The translations under genes were made by a program, and so were the position numbers. Below are positions 18,041-27,546 of a DNA stretch of 64,000 nt, in pieces. The notes beneath the pieces are model-generated. The model saw nothing but the letters and a program-made list of their open reading frames with translations. It was not told the origin of the DNA and did no database searches. The stretch spans positions 3,038,001-3,102,000 of the forward strand of contig NZ_JAANOU010000001.1 of assembly GCF_011758765.1 (NCBI RefSeq), in the 5' to 3' direction. The stretch's first letter is position 1, and each line of letters opens with the position of its first letter. The stretch is from Amycolatopsis viridis (GTDB lineage: Bacteria; Actinomycetota; Actinomycetes; Mycobacteriales; Pseudonocardiaceae).

Positions 18041-18835
18041 GTGACCGGCAACCAGCTGCGAGCCGACTGCTCCCGGTGCTTCGGCCTGTGCTGCGCCGCG
18101 CTGCCGTTCGCCGCCTCCACGGACTTCGCCGTGGACAAGCCCGCCGGCACCCCCTGCACCAACCTGCTCGCCGACTTCCGCTGCGGCATCCACTCCCGCC
18201 TGCGCGCGGAGGGGTTCGCCGGCTGCACCGTCTTCGACTGCTTCGGCGCCGGTCAGCGCCTCTCCCAGGACACCTTCGGCGGCCGCGACTGGCGCCAGGC
18301 ACCCGAGCTGCGGCAGCCGATGTTCGCCGCGTTCCCGGTGATGCGGCAGCTGCACGAGCTGCTGTACTACCTCACCGAGGCACTCCGGCTGCCCGCCGCG
18401 CACCCCGTCCACGACGCGCTGCGCGCCGCCCTGGAGGAGACCGAACAGCTGGCCCGCGGCGGACCGGCGGAACTGGCCGGGCTCGACGTGACCGCGCACC
18501 GCGACAAGGTGAACGGACTGTTGCTCCAGGCGAGCGAGCTGACCCGGGGCAAGCGCGGGAAGAACCGCCGCGGAGCCGACCTGATCGGCGCGAAACTGCG
18601 CGGAGCCGACCTCCGGGCGGCCAACCTGCGCGGCGCCTACCTGATCGGGTCCGACCTGCGCCGCGCCGACCTGCGCCAGGCCGACCTCATCGGCGCCGAC
18701 CTCCGCGGCGCGAACCTGGCAGGCGCCGACCTGACGGCCAGCCTGTTCCTCACCCAGGCCCAGGTCAACGCCGCCCGCGGCGACGCCACGACGCGCCTGC
18801 CCGAGGGGCTCGCGCACCCCCCGCACTGGAGCTGA
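18041..18835 (+). CDS. Pentapeptide-repeat protein with N-terminal Cys cluster
   Basis: The product is 264 aa. The N-terminal part carries Cys at residues 10, 13, 17, 18, 39, 48, 62 and 67, in the order CxxCxxxCC...PC...RCGIH. This resembles YkgJ-type CxxCxxCC metal-binding domains. A helical middle section follows. Residues about 185-240 are A(D/N)LxG-type pentapeptide repeats (for example GADLIGAKLRGADLRAANLR), which build a right-handed beta helix. GTG at 18041 is preceded by GGGGTG. It is transcribed towards prcA and separated from it by a perfect palindrome terminator. Function is unknown; the two-domain combination is unusual. Confidence 0.85.
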   Translation: MTGNQLRADCSRCFGLCCAALPFAASTDFAVDKPAGTPCTNLLADFRCGIHSRLRAEGFAGCTVFDCFGAGQRLSQDTFGGRDWRQAPELRQPMFAAFPVMRQLHELLYYLTEALRLPAAHPVHDALRAALEETEQLARGGPAELAGLDVTAHRDKVNGLLLQASELTRGKRGKNRRGADLIGAKLRGADLRAANLRGAYLIGSDLRRADLRQADLIGADLRGANLAGADLTASLFLTQAQVNAARGDATTRLPEGLAHPPHWS

Positions 18836-18856
18836 CCGGAACCGCGGGCTCGACGC

Positions 18857-18894
18857 GAAATAGCCCTCGGAACCGCGGTTCCGAGGGCTATTTC
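18857..18894. terminator. 38-bp perfect palindrome, bidirectional terminator
   Basis: The stretch is a perfect inverted repeat: gaaatagccctcggaac, a cgcg centre, and the exact complement. It lies between the convergent pentapeptide-repeat gene and prcA. The A-rich and T-rich ends give U-tracts in both directions, so it can terminate both genes. Confidence 0.9.
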
Positions 18895-18902
18895 CGGCAG
18901 CG

Positions 18903-19655
18903 TCAGCCCGCCGGCGGCGTCTCGTCGTTCTCCGGGGTCTCCGGCTTCCCATCACCGGCATCGGCGGGCTGCTGGGGCAGCAGCGCGTCCAGCGCCGCGC
19001 CCTGGATCCGGCGGAACTTCCGGCCCGGCCGATCCCGGTCCAGCACCGCCACCTCCAGCTTCAGCGGCGCGGTGTCCCCGTTGTTGCTCACCGCCCGCAA
19101 CGCGTCCAGCGCGACCTTCAGCGCGTCCCGCAGCTCCAGGCCGTCGGAGTAGATCTCCTTGAGCTTGTTCGCCACCGGCTCGGTCTGCCCGCCGGTCACG
19201 ACGTACCGCGGCTCGTCGAAGATCGACCCGTCATAGGTCAGGCGGAACAGCTGGTCCTCCTCCGGCGCCGACCCCACCTCGGCCACGCACAGCTCCACCT
19301 CGTACGGCTTGAGCTGCTCGGTGAAGATACTGCCCAACGTCGCCGCGTAGGCGTTCGCCAGCGCGCGCGCCGTCACGTCACGGCGGTCGTACTGGTAGCC
19401 CTTCAGATCCGCGTGCCGGATACCCGCCACCCGCAGGTTCTCGTACTCGCTGTAGCGGCCGACCGCCGCGAACCCGATCCGGTCGTAGATCTCGGAGATC
19501 TTGTGCAGGGTGGTCGACGGGTTCTCCGCCACGAAGAGCACACCGCTGCGGTACTTCAGCACGACCACACTCCGGCCGCGCGCAATGCCCTTGCGCGCGA
19601 GCTCCGAGCGCTCGCGCATCAACTGCTCGGGAGAGGCGTACAGCGGCAGCGTCAC
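18903..19655 (-). CDS. prcA: Proteasome subunit alpha PrcA
   Basis: The product is 250 aa. The N-terminus [20 protein letters not shown] is the alpha-subunit gate region and helix H0. The Ntn fold follows, with [20 protein letters not shown] and [11 protein letters not shown]. The Ser/Pro/Glu-rich tail is typical of actinobacterial PrcA. Seven copies form each outer ring of the 20S core, where the ARC C-terminal tail docks. GTG start at 19653-19655, 56 bp downstream of prcB. No catalytic Thr is expected or present. Confidence 0.97.
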   Translation of the reverse strand: MTLPLYASPEQLMRERSELARKGIARGRSVVVLKYRSGVLFVAENPSTTLHKISEIYDRIGFAAVGRYSEYENLRVAGIRHADLKGYQYDRRDVTARALANAYAATLGSIFTEQLKPYEVELCVAEVGSAPEEDQLFRLTYDGSIFDEPRYVVTGGQTEPVANKLKEIYSDGLELRDALKVALDALRAVSNNGDTAPLKLEVAVLDRDRPGRKFRRIQGAALDALLPQQPADAGDGKPETPENDETPPAG

Positions 19656-19711
19656 GGTCAGGCTCCAAAGGTGTTCGAAGGAAGGGGGACTTCGGCGTCA
19701 GGCGCCCGCGG

Positions 19712-20572
19712 TCAGGTCCGGCCGCGCGTGGCCTGCTCGGCCCGGCCCTCGACGACCGCCTCCGCCACCGCGGCGGACTGCTCGTCCGGCAGCCGCACCG
19801 CGCCGCGCTCGGCGGTGATCGTCACCATCGTCGGGAAGATCCGGCGCACCAGGTCCGGCCCGCCCGTCGCGCTGTCGTCGTCGGCCGCGTCGTACAGCGC
19901 CTCGATCGCCGTGCGCACCGCGGTCTCCTCGTCGGCGTCCGGGTCGTACAGCTTCTTCAGCGACGACTTCGCGAACAACGATCCCGACCCGATCGCGTGG
20001 TAGCCCGCACGCTCCTCGTACCGGCCGCCGGTCACGTCGTAGGACACGATCCGGCCGGCCCGCTTCGGGTCGTCGGCCTCGATGTCGTAACCGACGAACA
20101 ACGGCAGGGCCGCCAGGCCCGCCATCGCCACGTCCAGGTTGCCCTTCACCATCGTGGCGAGCTTGTTCGTCTTGCCGTCCAGCGACAGCGGAACGCCCTC
20201 GATCTTCTCGTAGTGCGCCAGCTCCACCGCGTAGAGCCGCACCAGCTCCAGCGCGATGCCGGCACTGCCCGCGATACCCACCGCGGAGTAGGCATCGGCG
20301 ACGTGGACCTTGTCCATGTCGCGCGAGGCGATCAGGTTGCCCGAGGTGGCCCGGCGGTCACCGGCGATCAGCACACCACCGGCGAACGACACCGCCACGA
20401 TCGTCGTGCCGTGCGGGGCGTCCAGCTCGCCCGCCCCGGAGTTCGGCAGCTGCCGGCGCCCCGGCAGCAGGTCAGGCGCCTGCATGCGGAGGAACTCGGC
20501 GAACGACGACGTCGTGCTCGAGAAGAAGGCAGCGGGCAGCGCGGAGCCCGTGGGGCCCGAGGTGTGTTCCAT
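19712..20572 (-). CDS. prcB: Proteasome subunit beta PrcB
   Basis: The product is 286 aa. It has a 55-residue propeptide and then [20 protein letters not shown]. Self-cleavage at Gly55-Thr56 would expose the catalytic N-terminal Thr, and AGDRRAT supplies the conserved Asp. The remainder is a complete beta-type Ntn fold. It makes the two inner rings of the 20S core and carries the peptidase activity. I chose the ATG at 20570-20572 (MEHTSGPTG) because the longer frame adds an atypical N-terminus. It is in an operon with pup upstream and prcA downstream. Confidence 0.97.
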   Translation of the reverse strand: MEHTSGPTGSALPAAFFSSTTSSFAEFLRMQAPDLLPGRRQLPNSGAGELDAPHGTTIVAVSFAGGVLIAGDRRATSGNLIASRDMDKVHVADAYSAVGIAGSAGIALELVRLYAVELAHYEKIEGVPLSLDGKTNKLATMVKGNLDVAMAGLAALPLFVGYDIEADDPKRAGRIVSYDVTGGRYEERAGYHAIGSGSLFAKSSLKKLYDPDADEETAVRTAIEALYDAADDDSATGGPDLVRRIFPTMVTITAERGAVRLPDEQSAAVAEAVVEGRAEQATRGRT

Positions 20573-20693
20573 ACGTGCTCGTGGTTCCCATCGACGAAGT
20601 GTGGTGCTCCCGCGGGTAGGAAACCAGCGGGAACACGACAACCGGCACTACAAGCTACTCAGTGCGACCACCCTAATGGCCGCCGGTGAGCGG

Positions 20694-20888
20694 CTACTCG
20701 CCGCCCTTTTGCACGTAGGCGCGCACGAAGTCCTCGGCGTTCTCCTCGAGCACGTCGTCGATCTCGTCCAGGATCGTGTCGACGTCCTCACCCAGCTTCT
20801 CGCGGCGTTCCTGGCCGGCCGGGGCACCACCCTCGACCTCGTCGTCGGAGCCGCCGCCACCGTGCTTCTCGATCTTCTCCTGAGCCAT
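20694..20888 (-). CDS. pup: Prokaryotic ubiquitin-like protein Pup (ends GGE)
   Basis: The product is 64 aa. It starts MAQEKIEKHGGGGSDDEV, is disordered and acidic, has the helical ARC-binding segment around LDEIDDVLEENAEDFVRAYV, and ends Q-K-G-G-E. The last codon is GAG, checked directly (stop CTA at 20694-20696, then CTC on the plus strand). Many actinobacterial Pups end in Gln, which Dop must deamidate; here Glu is encoded, so Pup is ready for PafA. ATG follows GGGAGG. A -10-like TAGGCT lies about 26 nt upstream (20915-20920). Confidence 0.97.
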   Translation of the reverse strand: MAQEKIEKHGGGGSDDEVEGGAPAGQERREKLGEDVDTILDEIDDVLEENAEDFVRAYVQKGGE

Positions 20889-20958
20889 CTCGCCTCCCGG
20901 TGAGTCCTGTCCCTAGCCTACCCAGAGACCACGACAATCGGTGGTTTTCCCGCTGCGG

Positions 20959-22461
20959 TCAGTCGGAACCGGTGAGCGCCTCGACCAGCTCCTCCGCCGT
21001 CGCCGACTCGTCCAGAAGGCGCCCGACGTGCGCCTTCGTGCCCCGCAGCGGCTCCAGCGTCGGGATGCGGACCAGCGACTCCTTGCCCACGTCGAAGATC
21101 ACCGAATCCCAGGACGCGGCCGCGATCGAGGTCGCGTACTTCTCCAGCGCCCGCCCCCGGAAGTAGGCGCGGGTGTCCTCCGGCGGGTTCGTGATCGCCG
21201 CCTGCACCTCCTCCTCGGTGACCAGCCGCTTCATCGAGCCACGCGTCACCAGCCGGTTGTACAGGCCCTTCTGCAGCCGCACGTCCGAGTACTGCAGGTC
21301 CACCAGGTGCAGCCGCGGCGCGGCCCAGCCCAGGTTGTCCCGCTGCCGGTAACCCTCCAGCAGCCGCAGCTTCGCCGGCCAGTCCAGCCGGTCGGCGCAC
21401 TCCGCCGGGTCCCGGGCCAGCGCGTCCAGGATCTCGCCCCAGACCCGCAGCACCTCCTTCGACACCGCGTCCCCGCCCGTGCGCTCCAGGTGCGCCGCGG
21501 CCAGCTCGTGATAGGCGAACTGCAGGTCCAGCCCGGTGAACTTGCGCCCGTTGGCCAGCGACACCTTCGTCTTCAGCGTCGGGTCGTGGCTGATCTGGTG
21601 CACCGCGCGCACCGGCTCGTCCAGCTTCAGGTCGTCGAACCGCTGCCCGGCCTCGATCATGTCCAGCACCAGCGCGGTGGTGCCCAGCTTGAGGTACGTC
21701 GAGTACTCGGCCATGTTCGCGTCACCGATGATGACGTGCAGCCGCCGGTACTTGTCCGCGTCGGCGTGCGGCTCGTCGCGGGTGTTGATGATCCCCCGCT
21801 TCAGCGTCGTCTCCAGGCCGACCTCGACCTCGATGTAGTCCGAGCGCTGCGACAGCTGGAAACCGGCCTCCTCGCCCTGCGGCCCGATACCCACGCGACC
21901 CGAACCGGTGACGACCTGCCGCGACACGAAGAACGGGGTCAGTCCGCCGATCACCGAGGTGAACGGGGTGGACCGGGACATCAGGTAGTTCTCGTGGGTG
22001 CCGTAGCTGGCCCCCTTACCGTCGACGTTGTTCTTGTACAGCTGCAACGGCGGCTGCCCGGGCACGGTGGCCGCCCGCATCGCGGCCTCCTCCATCACCC
22101 GCTCGCCCGCCTTGTCCCAGATGACCCCGTCCCGCGGGTTGGTCACCTCGGGCGCGGAGTACTCCGGGTGCGCGTGGTCGACGTAGAGCCGGGCACCGTT
22201 GGTCAGGATGACGTTGGCCGCTCCGAGGTCCTCCACGTCCGGGTCGTGGCCCGGCCCGCCCGGCCCGGCCAGATCGAAGCCCCGGGCGTCGCGCAGCGGC
22301 GACTCGACCTCGTAGTCCCACCGCGCACGACGTGCCCGCGGGATGTCCGCGGCCGCCGCGTAAGCCAGCACGACCTGCGTCGACGTCAGTACCGGATTGG
22401 CCGTCGCGTCACCCGGCACGGCGATGCCGTACTCGACTTCGGTTCCCATGATCCGCCGCAT
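20959..22461 (-). CDS. dop: Depupylase Dop
   Basis: The product is 500 aa. [20 protein letters not shown] gives the nucleotide site. Residues about 42-80 are the Dop-loop insertion, absent from PafA, and [14 protein letters not shown] places the catalytic Asp at residue 95. [20 protein letters not shown] and [19 protein letters not shown] match the PafA paralogue. Dop removes Pup from substrates and, where Pup ends in Gln, deamidates it; only the first activity is needed here. Its start has no ribosome binding site but has a -10 box 6 nt upstream. Gene order dop-pup-prcB-prcA is canonical. Confidence 0.97.
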   Translation of the reverse strand: MRRIMGTEVEYGIAVPGDATANPVLTSTQVVLAYAAAADIPRARRARWDYEVESPLRDARGFDLAGPGGPGHDPDVEDLGAANVILTNGARLYVDHAHPEYSAPEVTNPRDGVIWDKAGERVMEEAAMRAATVPGQPPLQLYKNNVDGKGASYGTHENYLMSRSTPFTSVIGGLTPFFVSRQVVTGSGRVGIGPQGEEAGFQLSQRSDYIEVEVGLETTLKRGIINTRDEPHADADKYRRLHVIIGDANMAEYSTYLKLGTTALVLDMIEAGQRFDDLKLDEPVRAVHQISHDPTLKTKVSLANGRKFTGLDLQFAYHELAAAHLERTGGDAVSKEVLRVWGEILDALARDPAECADRLDWPAKLRLLEGYRQRDNLGWAAPRLHLVDLQYSDVRLQKGLYNRLVTRGSMKRLVTEEEVQAAITNPPEDTRAYFRGRALEKYATSIAAASWDSVIFDVGKESLVRIPTLEPLRGTKAHVGRLLDESATAEELVEALTGSD

Positions 22462-22467
22462 GTCCCA

Positions 22468-22473
22468 AGCCTA
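22468..22473 (-). promoter_or_regulatory. -10 box TAGGCT of a leaderless dop promoter
   Basis: Minus-strand TAGGCT is followed by TGGGAC and the ATG of dop, the exact spacing of a leaderless promoter. It lies in the ~100-bp gap divergent from the Nudix gene. Confidence 0.55.
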
Positions 22474-22562
22474 CGGGTCCCGGGCGGCAACGGTGCGATG
22501 ACCACCCGTTGCGACCAGGTAAAGCACGGCTTTGGGGCTACGGCTTCTGGGATGCTGCGGTG

Positions 22563-23141
22563 GTGAACAACGCGGACGAACTGGTGGCCCACTACGACGC
22601 GGCGGGAACGGTGGTGGGACGGGTGCGCCGCGCCGAGATGCGCGCACACGGACTCTGGCACGCCGCGACGCTGGTGCTGGTGCGCTCCGGCGACGGCTCC
22701 CGGGTCTACGTCCACCGCCGCGCACCGGACAAGGACGTCTTCCCGGGCCTGCACGACTGCTGGGCCGGCGGGGTCGTCGCCGCCGGCGAAACCCCCGCCC
22801 AGGGAGCCGAACGGGAGCTCGCCGAGGAGCTCGGAGTGCGGGGTGCGCCGCTGCGACCGCTGTTCACGTTCACGTTCGAGCAGCCGCCGGTGCGGTGCCA
22901 CTACTTCGCCTACGAGGTGCACTGGGACGGCCCGATCGCGCACCAGCCGGAGGAAATCGTCTCCGGCGGGTGGATGCCCGTGGACGAGCTGCGGGCCTGG
23001 GCCGAGGACCCGGAAAGCCCTTTCGTGCCGGACGGCAGGTACGCGATCCGGGAGTGGTTCCGCCGGCGCGAACCGGGCTTTCCGCGGCAGGACCTCAGCT
23101 CTGGGGAAGCTTCCCCGCCGCACGGGGAGCCAGGGTCTTGA
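22563..23141 (+). CDS. Nudix hydrolase
   Basis: The product is about 192 aa. The Nudix box is complete: AGETPAQGAERELAEELGV (G-x5-E-x7-REx2EExG). Upstream, WHAATLVLVRSGDGSRVYVH is the IPP-isomerase/Nudix beta sheet. It resembles YfcD-like Nudix proteins, which hydrolyse nucleoside-diphosphate derivatives; the substrate is not predictable. I prefer GTG at 22563 (NNADELVAHYDAAG) because family members start there; the frame is open from 22509. Its 3' end overlaps the convergent lipoprotein gene by 47 bp. Confidence 0.9.
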   Translation: MNNADELVAHYDAAGTVVGRVRRAEMRAHGLWHAATLVLVRSGDGSRVYVHRRAPDKDVFPGLHDCWAGGVVAAGETPAQGAERELAEELGVRGAPLRPLFTFTFEQPPVRCHYFAYEVHWDGPIAHQPEEIVSGGWMPVDELRAWAEDPESPFVPDGRYAIREWFRRREPGFPRQDLSSGEASPPHGEPGS

Positions 23142-23712
23142 GCGCCTCGGCGGCCCGGTTCTGCGTGCTCGCGGTGATCTGCAGGCCGGACAGCACGTGC
23201 CCGCCCGCCAGCAGGAGCGTGCAGGTGGTGCCGTCGCACCAGGCGCGCACGGCTTCCGCACCCGGTGGACGCGCCACCGTCAGGGCCTGCCCGCCGCAGG
23301 CCACGTGTGCCAGCACGTCCCCCGCGGTCCGGTCCAGATAGCCGGTGACCTGCTGGGTGAGCGACGAACCGCTGCTGTAGAGCCAGGTCGAGCCACGGGG
23401 GTCGCCGGCCGGCACGGCGTCGAAGCAGGAACCGTTGGCGGCGCGGGCAGCCGCCTCGCGTACGCCCTCGCCCGCCAGGTCGGTCTTGGTCAGCACTGCC
23501 GCCGCCACGTCCTGGGCGATGTGGTTCACCGGGCCGTTCGCGGACGCCTGCTCGACCGGGACACTGGACGAGGTCGCCGGGGGCACCGGGGACGGGCTGC
23601 CCGCACCCGCCGGCTTGTCGTAGTAGGTCTCGAGGTCGTTCGGGCGATCCGCGCACCCGGTCAGCCCGGTCAGCACGACCGCGGCCAGGACCACCATCCC
23701 TCCATGACGCAC
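23095..23712 (-). CDS. Putative lipoprotein of unknown function
   Basis: The product is 205 aa. A signal peptide ends in lipobox LTGC (Cys20), followed by a Ser/Pro/Val-rich linker of about 40 residues. A globular domain contains Cys residues in SCFDAVP, HVACGG, WCDGTTC, suggesting disulfides. It somewhat resembles the extracytoplasmic sensor-like domains of actinobacterial lipoproteins, but I cannot name a family. GTG start at 23710-23712. Its 3' end overlaps the convergent Nudix gene by 47 bp, so part of the DNA codes on both strands. Confidence 0.75.
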   Translation of the reverse strand: MRHGGMVVLAAVVLTGLTGCADRPNDLETYYDKPAGAGSPSPVPPATSSSVPVEQASANGPVNHIAQDVAAAVLTKTDLAGEGVREAAARAANGSCFDAVPAGDPRGSTWLYSSGSSLTQQVTGYLDRTAGDVLAHVACGGQALTVARPPGAEAVRAWCDGTTCTLLLAGGHVLSGLQITASTQNRAAEALKTLAPRAAGKLPQS

Positions 23713-23763
23713 GGTGACGTTCCCTTCAGTATGCGTTGTGGGCGCTGAGATTAATGCAAGCGC

Positions 23764-24789
23764 TCACTGCCACTGCAGCGAGGACCGCCGACCCCAGTAG
23801 CGTTGCGCGGGTTCGGCCAGCCCGCGCAACGCCGCGAGGTCGCCAGGCGGCAGCACGACGCTGGATGCGGCGAGGTTCGCGGCCAGTTGCTGCGGGCTGG
23901 ACGGGCCGATCAGGACGATGTCCGCCCAGGGCTGCGCGAGCACGGCCGCGACCGCCACCGCGTCCGGGCCGACCCCGAACCGTTGCGCCAGGCGGCTGAT
24001 CGCGGGCGGCGGCTCCACCACGAGACGTCCGTTGGCGAGGGTTTCCTTCACCAGCACCAGGTTCCCGGCGGCGTGTGCCTCCGCCAGGGCCGGTCCGGCG
24101 GACGGCTCGAGGAGGTTCCAGGTGGACTGCACGGCCGAGAACACCGGCCGTCCGGCCACTTCCAGCTCGAACGCCCGCCGGATCGTCGCCGCCTGCGCCG
24201 GGCCGGAGGTGGAGAACCCGACCCGCACGCCGTCGTCGCTGAGGGCCGCCAGCGCCCGCTGCAGCGCCTCGTCGGTGAACAGCGGGCTGTCCACGGTGAG
24301 CGAATGCACCTGGTAGAGGCTGATCGCGGATCCCAGCAGGGCACGGCTTTCGGTCCACTGCCGGGAGAACACGCTGGCGGAATGCTCCTTGACCTCGTGC
24401 ATCGTGGCGTCCATGCGCCAGCCGCCGACGTAGGTGTAGCCCCATTTGCTGGACACGGTGAGGCCGCCGCGACCAGCACGGTCGCTGACGGAGTCGAGGT
24501 CGCCGACGTCCCGGTGCCCGCGCTCGGCCAGCCAGTCGGCGAGGAACTCCTCGGCGCGGCCGTACGAGCGGGCCACGTCGATCCAGCGCACGCCGGCCGC
24601 GTAGGCCGCGTCGAGCACCGCGAAGGTCACCTCCCGCATGCTCCGCACGTCCCGGCGGAGCGGGAGCTCACTGCTTCTGCCAAGGTTGATGTAGGCGGGC
24701 CGGCCGAGGGCCGCCAGACCGAGTCCGATGCGCAGGACACTGTCCTTTCCGTGCGGGTTTTTCGCGGATGTGCGCAGTTTTGCGCTCAT
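23764..24789 (-). CDS. Aldo/keto reductase
   Basis: The product is 341 aa. AAGVRWIDVARSYGRAEEFL contains the conserved Asp and the catalytic Tyr (D-x4-Y). The active-site Lys lies in SSKWGY and His in YQVHSL. NADP-binding elements near the C-terminus include IGPSSPQQLAANL. AKRs reduce carbonyls with NADPH; the substrate is unknown. The start is placed at ATG 24787-24789; there is no clear ribosome binding site. A 16-bp GTATA-N6-TATAC repeat ends 10 bp upstream, so the gene may share regulation with the HTH gene next to it. Confidence 0.87.
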   Translation of the reverse strand: MSAKLRTSAKNPHGKDSVLRIGLGLAALGRPAYINLGRSSELPLRRDVRSMREVTFAVLDAAYAAGVRWIDVARSYGRAEEFLADWLAERGHRDVGDLDSVSDRAGRGGLTVSSKWGYTYVGGWRMDATMHEVKEHSASVFSRQWTESRALLGSAISLYQVHSLTVDSPLFTDEALQRALAALSDDGVRVGFSTSGPAQAATIRRAFELEVAGRPVFSAVQSTWNLLEPSAGPALAEAHAAGNLVLVKETLANGRLVVEPPPAISRLAQRFGVGPDAVAVAAVLAQPWADIVLIGPSSPQQLAANLAASSVVLPPGDLAALRGLAEPAQRYWGRRSSLQWQ

Positions 24790-24799
24790 ATGCCGCGAC

Positions 24800-24815
24800 G
24801 TATAGTTCGTTATAC
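24800..24815 (-). promoter_or_regulatory. GTATA-N6-TATAC repeat, copy 1
   Basis: Plus strand: gtatagttcgttatac. It sits between the small HTH gene and the aldo/keto reductase, and contains the TAA stop of the HTH gene. It matches three other sites in the window in sequence and orientation. Likely an operator or promoter element; see findings. Confidence 0.55.
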
Positions 24816-25151
24816 ATCGGACGATCGCTGGCGGAGGATCTCCAGCCACTGGTCCGAGTTCAACGCCTGCCGGTGCAGCTTCTCCAGTCGCGCCGCCGGC
24901 GCCCGCACATAACCCTTGCCGAAGACCGGCGCGATCTGCCGCAGGCTCGCCCCCTCCTCGCGCGCGGCCAGCAGCACCCAGTCCGAGGCGTCCGCGCAGG
25001 CCGCCGACGCGCGCCGCAACTCCCCCAGCAGCCGGATCAGCTCCGCCGCGGGGATCTCGTGGGCCCGGACCGCTTCCGCGGTCTCCTCCAGCCAGGTCAG
25101 GACGTCGGCCTCGGTGATCGGGGCGCGGGGCTCGGCCGCGGGCTCGGTCAT
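24810..25151 (-). CDS. Small helix-turn-helix protein
   Basis: The product is 113 aa and mostly helical. Residues about 62-90 (LLAAREEGASLRQIAPVFGK) read like the HTH of actinobacterial small regulators, in which an 'ARxxGxSWxxIGxxLG' pattern is common. It could be a transcription factor or a plasmid-like DNA-binding protein. GTATA-N6-TATAC repeats flank it: one 8 bp before its ATG, overlapping the -10 TATACT, and one at its stop codon. Autoregulation through these sites is a reasonable inference. The -10 to ATG gap of 7 nt predicts a leaderless mRNA. Confidence 0.7.
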   Translation of the reverse strand: MTEPAAEPRAPITEADVLTWLEETAEAVRAHEIPAAELIRLLGELRRASAACADASDWVLLAAREEGASLRQIAPVFGKGYVRAPAARLEKLHRQALNSDQWLEILRQRSSDV

Positions 25152-25159
25152 GGCCGGCA

Positions 25160-25175
25160 GTATAGGACGTTATAC
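25160..25175 (-). promoter_or_regulatory. GTATA-N6-TATAC repeat, copy 2 (overlaps -10 of HTH gene)
   Basis: Plus strand: gtataggacgttatac. On the minus strand its right arm provides TATACT, followed by GCCGGCC and the ATG of the HTH gene. A protein bound here would cover the -10 box. Confidence 0.6.
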
Positions 25176-25230
25176 AGACGCCTGACCTGTCCAACACGCC
25201 GGCACGCAGCAACCGATGCGGAAACGAGGA

Positions 25231-25261
25231 GAGGCCGCCGACCGTGGCGGTCGGCGGCCTC
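25231..25261 (-). terminator. Hairpin terminator after arc/mpa
   Basis: gaggccgccgacc, a 5-nt loop gtggc, and the exact complement form a 13-bp GC-rich stem, starting 15 bp after the ARC stop codon. It is followed on the minus strand by TCCTCGTTTCC. A good candidate for ending the arc transcript. Confidence 0.75.
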
Positions 25262-25275
25262 CCAGGCCTGCCTGG

Positions 25276-27084
25276 TTACAGGTACTGGCCGGTGTTGGTG
25301 GCCGTGTCGATGACGCGGCCGGACTCCTGGTTCTTTCCGGTGACGAGCGTGCGGATGTAGACGATCCGCTCGCCCTTCTTGCCGGAGATCCGGGCCCAGT
25401 CGTCCGGGTTGGTGGTGTTGGGCAGGTCCTCGTTCTCCGCGAACTCGTCGACGATCGCGTCGAGCAGGTGCTGCACCCGCAGCCCGGGCTGCTTGGTCTC
25501 CAGGACCGACTTGATCGCCGCCTTCTTCGCCCGGTCCACGATGTTCTGGATCATCGCACCCGAGTTGAAGTCCCGGAAGTACAGGACCTCCTTGTCACCG
25601 TTGGCGTAGGTGACCTCGAGGAACCGGTTCTCGTCGGTCTCCTCGTACATGCGCTCGACGGTGTTCTGGATCATCGCGTCGACCGTGGCCTGCTCGTCCC
25701 CGCCGAATTCGGCGAGGTCGTCGGCGTGGATCGGCAGTCCCGGCCGCAGGTACTTGGAGAAGATGTCCTTCGCACCCTCGGCGTCCGGCCGCTCGATCTT
25801 GATCTTCACGTCCAGCCGGCCGGGCCGCAGGATCGCCGGGTCGATCATGTCCTCCCGGTTGGAGGCGCCGATGACGATGACGTTCTCCAGCCCCTCGACA
25901 CCGTCGATCTCGGCCAGCAGCTGCGGCACGATCGTGGTCTCCACGTCCGAGGAGACGCCACTGCCACGGGTGCGGAAGATCGACTCCATCTCGTCGAAGA
26001 ACACGATGACGGGCGTGCCGTCGGACGCCTTCTCGCGAGCCCGCTGGAAGATCAGGCGGATGCTCCGCTCGGTCTCGCCGACGAACTTGTTGAGCAGCTC
26101 CGGGCCCTTGATGTTGAGGAAGTACGACTTCGCCTCGCTGGAGTTGCCGTCGCCGCGCGCCTCGGCCACCTTCTTGGCCAGGGAGTTCGCGACCGCCTTC
26201 GCGATCAGCGTCTTGCCGCAGCCGGGCGGGCCGTAGAGCAGGACACCCTTGGGCGGCCGCAGCTCGTACTCCCGGTAGAGGTCGGCGTGCAGGAACGGCA
26301 GCTCGACCGCGTCGCGGATCTGCTCGATCTGCCGCCCGAGGCCACCGATGTCCTCGTACCGGACGTCCGGGACCTCCTCCAGCACGAGGTCCTCGACCTC
26401 GGCCTTGGGCACCCGTTCGTAGGCGTAGCCCGCCTTCGAGTCCACCAGCAGCGAATCGCCCGGCTTGAGCGTCTGCGCGGCGAGCGGATCGGACAGCCAG
26501 ACCACCCGCTCCTCGTCGGCGTGGCCGACGACCAGGGCGCGGGCGCTGCCGCTGTCCGTGGCCGGCGACAGGACCTCACGCAGCGAGCAGACCTCGCCGG
26601 TGAGCTCGAAATCGCCCGCCTCGACCACGGTCAGGGCCTCGTTGAGCCGCAGGGCCTGACCGCGCTGGAGGGACTCCACCTCCACCGCGGGGGACACGGA
26701 CACCCGCATCTTGCGGCCGGCCGTGAACACGTCGACGGTGTTGTCCTCGTACGCGGTGACGAACACGCCGTACCCGCTCGGGGGCTGGGCGAGCCGGTCG
26801 ACCTCCTCGCGCAGCGCGAGGAGCTGTCCCCGCGCCTCGCGGAGAGTCTCCACCAGCTTGTTGTTCCGCTCCGTGAGCTGGGCGACCCGCTCCGACGCCT
26901 CGGCGAGACGCTGCTCGAGCACCCGGTTCTGACGGGGTGATTCGGTTAGTTTGCGCCGCAGCAGCGCCACTTCCTCTTCCAGGAAGCGGACCTGCCGCGC
27001 CTGCTCGTCCGCCGTCGTTCCAGCTCCACTGATCTCAGAAGGGTCGGCGTCCTCGTGCCGACCTCCGGGAAGGTCGTGTTGCAT
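25276..27084 (-). CDS. arc: Proteasome-associated AAA ATPase ARC/Mpa
   Basis: The product is 602 aa. An N-terminal coiled coil (about 27-100) binds Pup. Tandem OB domains follow (about 101-240). The AAA domain has Walker [10 protein letters not shown] (284-292), Walker B FFDEME (362-367) and the arginine-finger region LRPGRLD. The C-terminus is TGQYL, whose penultimate Tyr docks into PrcA pockets. The hexamer unfolds pupylated proteins and feeds them to the 20S core. ATG is preceded by GAGGAGGT. It has its own promoter region and terminator, separate from the dop-pup-prcBA operon. Confidence 0.97.
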   Translation of the reverse strand: MQHDLPGGRHEDADPSEISGAGTTADEQARQVRFLEEEVALLRRKLTESPRQNRVLEQRLAEASERVAQLTERNNKLVETLREARGQLLALREEVDRLAQPPSGYGVFVTAYEDNTVDVFTAGRKMRVSVSPAVEVESLQRGQALRLNEALTVVEAGDFELTGEVCSLREVLSPATDSGSARALVVGHADEERVVWLSDPLAAQTLKPGDSLLVDSKAGYAYERVPKAEVEDLVLEEVPDVRYEDIGGLGRQIEQIRDAVELPFLHADLYREYELRPPKGVLLYGPPGCGKTLIAKAVANSLAKKVAEARGDGNSSEAKSYFLNIKGPELLNKFVGETERSIRLIFQRAREKASDGTPVIVFFDEMESIFRTRGSGVSSDVETTIVPQLLAEIDGVEGLENVIVIGASNREDMIDPAILRPGRLDVKIKIERPDAEGAKDIFSKYLRPGLPIHADDLAEFGGDEQATVDAMIQNTVERMYEETDENRFLEVTYANGDKEVLYFRDFNSGAMIQNIVDRAKKAAIKSVLETKQPGLRVQHLLDAIVDEFAENEDLPNTTNPDDWARISGKKGERIVYIRTLVTGKNQESGRVIDTATNTGQYL

Positions 27085-27546
27085 GTCGGCACCTCCTCGG
27101 AGTGCTTTTAACCCACGGTACCGGCGATCACCGACATGAAAAGCCCTATCCGCATCACAGGATCGGCGCGTCGCATCACGAATCCGGACGGAACCGTTAC
27201 ACCGGCGTCCCGCCAGGCGGTCGGCGAACCGCTCGAGAAACCACGGACAGTGACCACCCGGCGGCCACCAGCGGCCATCCGGGCGGTGAGCGATTCACTC
27301 ATGTGACGACCACCCAACCAAGGCTTTACCGGACGTTCACAGAGCGTCTTCCCCCTCTTCTCATCCTTCAAACCCCGGCGCTTTCCGCGCCACCACACCG
27401 GATTCGCGCCACCACGTCGCACCGCCAAGATCGGGTCCTCCTCGGTGCGGGGGCCACCACCGGCCCACTCCCGACCGCGACGAAACCGGACGCGGCCCCG
27501 GCACGTCGAAGGCAGGCAGACACCGCCCGTGCACGAGGAGACGTCC
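27085..27546. other. Intergenic region upstream of arc, no convincing gene
   Basis: Frames on both strands are open here only because of high GC; their products are Arg/Pro-rich and match nothing. The 40 bp next to the arc gene include its ribosome binding site. The region must hold the arc promoter, but I could not pick one -10/-35 pair with confidence. Confidence 0.5.

Noticed and set aside
20959-22461. A second PafA ligase
   Set aside because: The gene is similar to pafA but has the Dop-loop insertion and Dop-type N-terminus and lies upstream of pup, so it is dop.
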